From Bacteroidota bacterium (GTDB lineage Bacteria; Bacteroidota; Bacteroidia; Bacteroidales; FEN-979), in NCBI GenBank assembly GCA_026391755.1, contig JAPLDN010000023.1:1-7960 (forward strand): 7,960 nucleotides of DNA, written 5' to 3'. The translations under genes and the position numbers were made by a program. Below, piece after piece: positions 7,363 to 7,960 of this stretch. The notes below the pieces were generated by a model. That model had not been told where the DNA came from, did not search any database, and worked only from the letters and a program-made list of their open reading frames with translations. Numbering within the stretch: position 1 is the first letter of the stretch; every line of letters begins with the position of its first letter.

Positions 7363-7896
7363 ATGGCTCTGATAAAAGCAGTTAAAGGCGTTATCCCTAA
7401 ATTCGGCTCAAACTGTTTCCTTGCCGATAATGCTACTATTACAGGGGAAGTTGTGATGGGCGATGACTGCAGTGTTTGGTTCAATGCGGTAATCAGGGGT
7501 GATGTTCATTATATACATATAGGGAACAGCGTGAATGTGCAGGATGGCGCTATTATCCATTGCACTTACCAAAAATGGCCGGTAATTATCGGCAATAATG
7601 TTTCTATCGCCCACAATGCCATCATACATGGTTGTGCCATTCACGATAATGTATTGATAGGGATGGGCGCCATCATCATGGACGGGGCCGTTATCAAATC
7701 AAACTCAATAGTTGGAGCAGGGGCCCTTATCACCGAAGGAACTGTGGTGGAATCGGGCTCAGTCTGGGCCGGGGTCCCGGCAAGAAAAGTGAAGGATATT
7801 GACAGGGCACTTCTCGAAGGACAGGTAAACAGGATCTCCAGGAACTATAACAGGTATGCCTCGTGGTACGGGATGGATCCTTCTGAATGGAAATAA
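7363..7896 (+). CDS. gamma-class carbonic anhydrase family protein (YrdA/PaaY/CamH-like)
   Basis: A 177-residue left-handed beta-helix protein built on hexapeptide repeats (about residues 12-135), followed by a C-terminal helix. The three zinc-ligand histidines expected of gamma carbonic anhydrases are present: His66 in AIIHCTY, and His84 and His89 in SIAHNAIIHG. The conserved Arg45 and Asp47 (VIRGDVHYI) and Gln60 (NVQDG) are also there. The WAGVPARKVKDI segment at 135-146 is the usual closing motif. The family forms trimers with metal sites between subunits. The acidic loop of the archaeal Cam enzyme is absent, which places it with the short CamH-like forms, where carbonic anhydrase activity is often weak or unproven. 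The actual substrate therefore remains open. It begins 42 bp after nadB, with a weak AGGCGG 3 nt before the ATG, and is followed at once by a terminator. Confidence 0.92.
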   Translation: MALIKAVKGVIPKFGSNCFLADNATITGEVVMGDDCSVWFNAVIRGDVHYIHIGNSVNVQDGAIIHCTYQKWPVIIGNNVSIAHNAIIHGCAIHDNVLIGMGAIIMDGAVIKSNSIVGAGALITEGTVVESGSVWAGVPARKVKDIDRALLEGQVNRISRNYNRYASWYGMDPSEWK

Positions 7897-7935
7897 AAAA
7901 AACCGGTTCGCTTGAACCGGCTTTTGTATTTTTTT
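7895..7935 (+). terminator. intrinsic terminator, probably bidirectional
   Basis: A perfect 7-bp GC-rich stem (CCGGTTC at 7903-7909, loop GCTT, GAACCGG at 7914-7920) is followed by CTTTTGTA and a run of seven T (7929-7935). On the opposite strand the same stem is followed directly by eight T (the A run at 7895-7902, which starts inside the stop codon of the carbonic anhydrase-like gene). It should end the + strand transcript and may also stop a convergent transcript from downstream. Confidence 0.88.
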
Positions 7936-7960
7936 GACTGCCGACTGCTGACTGCCGACT
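7936..7960. repeat. 7-bp tandem repeat (GACTGCY), continuing past the window
   Basis: Directly after the terminator T run there are three full copies and one partial copy of a heptamer: GACTGCC, GACTGCT, GACTGCC, GACT. Only one base varies in the second copy. The array is cut by the window edge so its full length is unknown. Its position between a terminator and whatever follows makes it intergenic on the visible evidence. Confidence 0.75.

Noticed and set aside
1..7960. Mobile element, phage, CRISPR or defence system
   Set aside because: No transposase, integrase, phage structural protein, repeat-spacer array, toxin-antitoxin pair or nuclease motif was seen; all recognised genes are metabolic or envelope genes.

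Overview
The window reads as an ordinary chromosomal stretch from a member of the Bacteroidota, probably an environmental or facultatively aerobic Bacteroidales-like lineage. The main evidence is a secreted protein with a C-terminal type IX secretion (T9SS) sorting domain, a secretion route essentially confined to that phylum. Weaker support comes from mostly poor Shine-Dalgarno sequences, a candidate Bacteroidota-type promoter (TTTG, 19 nt, TAnnTTTG-like), and the form of the 2-oxoglutarate dehydrogenase genes. Base composition looks moderate and even, and no transposase, integrase, phage gene, CRISPR array, tRNA or rRNA was recognised. All genes lie on the + strand and there is no gene-free stretch longer than about 60 bases.

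Layout: (1) 3-2330, the 3' part of sucA, the E1 subunit of 2-oxoglutarate dehydrogenase, whose N-terminus lies upstream of the window. (2) 2392-4260, a 622-residue secreted protein with a signal peptide, a propeller-like body and a T9SS type A sorting domain. (3) 4235-4477, a predicted 80-residue small lipoprotein overlapping both neighbours. (4) 4467-5732, sucB, the E2 succinyltransferase of the same complex. (5) 5746-7320, nadB, L-aspartate oxidase. (6) 7363-7896, a gamma-class carbonic anhydrase-like left-handed beta-helix protein. A clear intrinsic terminator (about 7895-7935), apparently working in both directions, closes the run, and a short 7-bp tandem repeat follows and runs off the window end.

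How they fit together: SucA and SucB form the first two steps of the TCA-cycle complex converting 2-oxoglutarate to succinyl-CoA; the E3 subunit (lipoamide dehydrogenase) is not in the window. NadB starts de novo NAD synthesis, but nadA and nadC are not seen here. The unusual point is that two cell-envelope genes sit between sucA and sucB. They are tightly packed with sucB and nadB (26-bp overlap, 11-bp overlap, 13-bp gap), suggesting one transcript from about 2392 to at least 7320. I see no convincing new biological system. The most worthwhile leads are the envelope genes lodged in the sucAB locus, the doubly overlapping small lipoprotein, the cysteine-rich tail of SucA and the terminal heptamer repeat.
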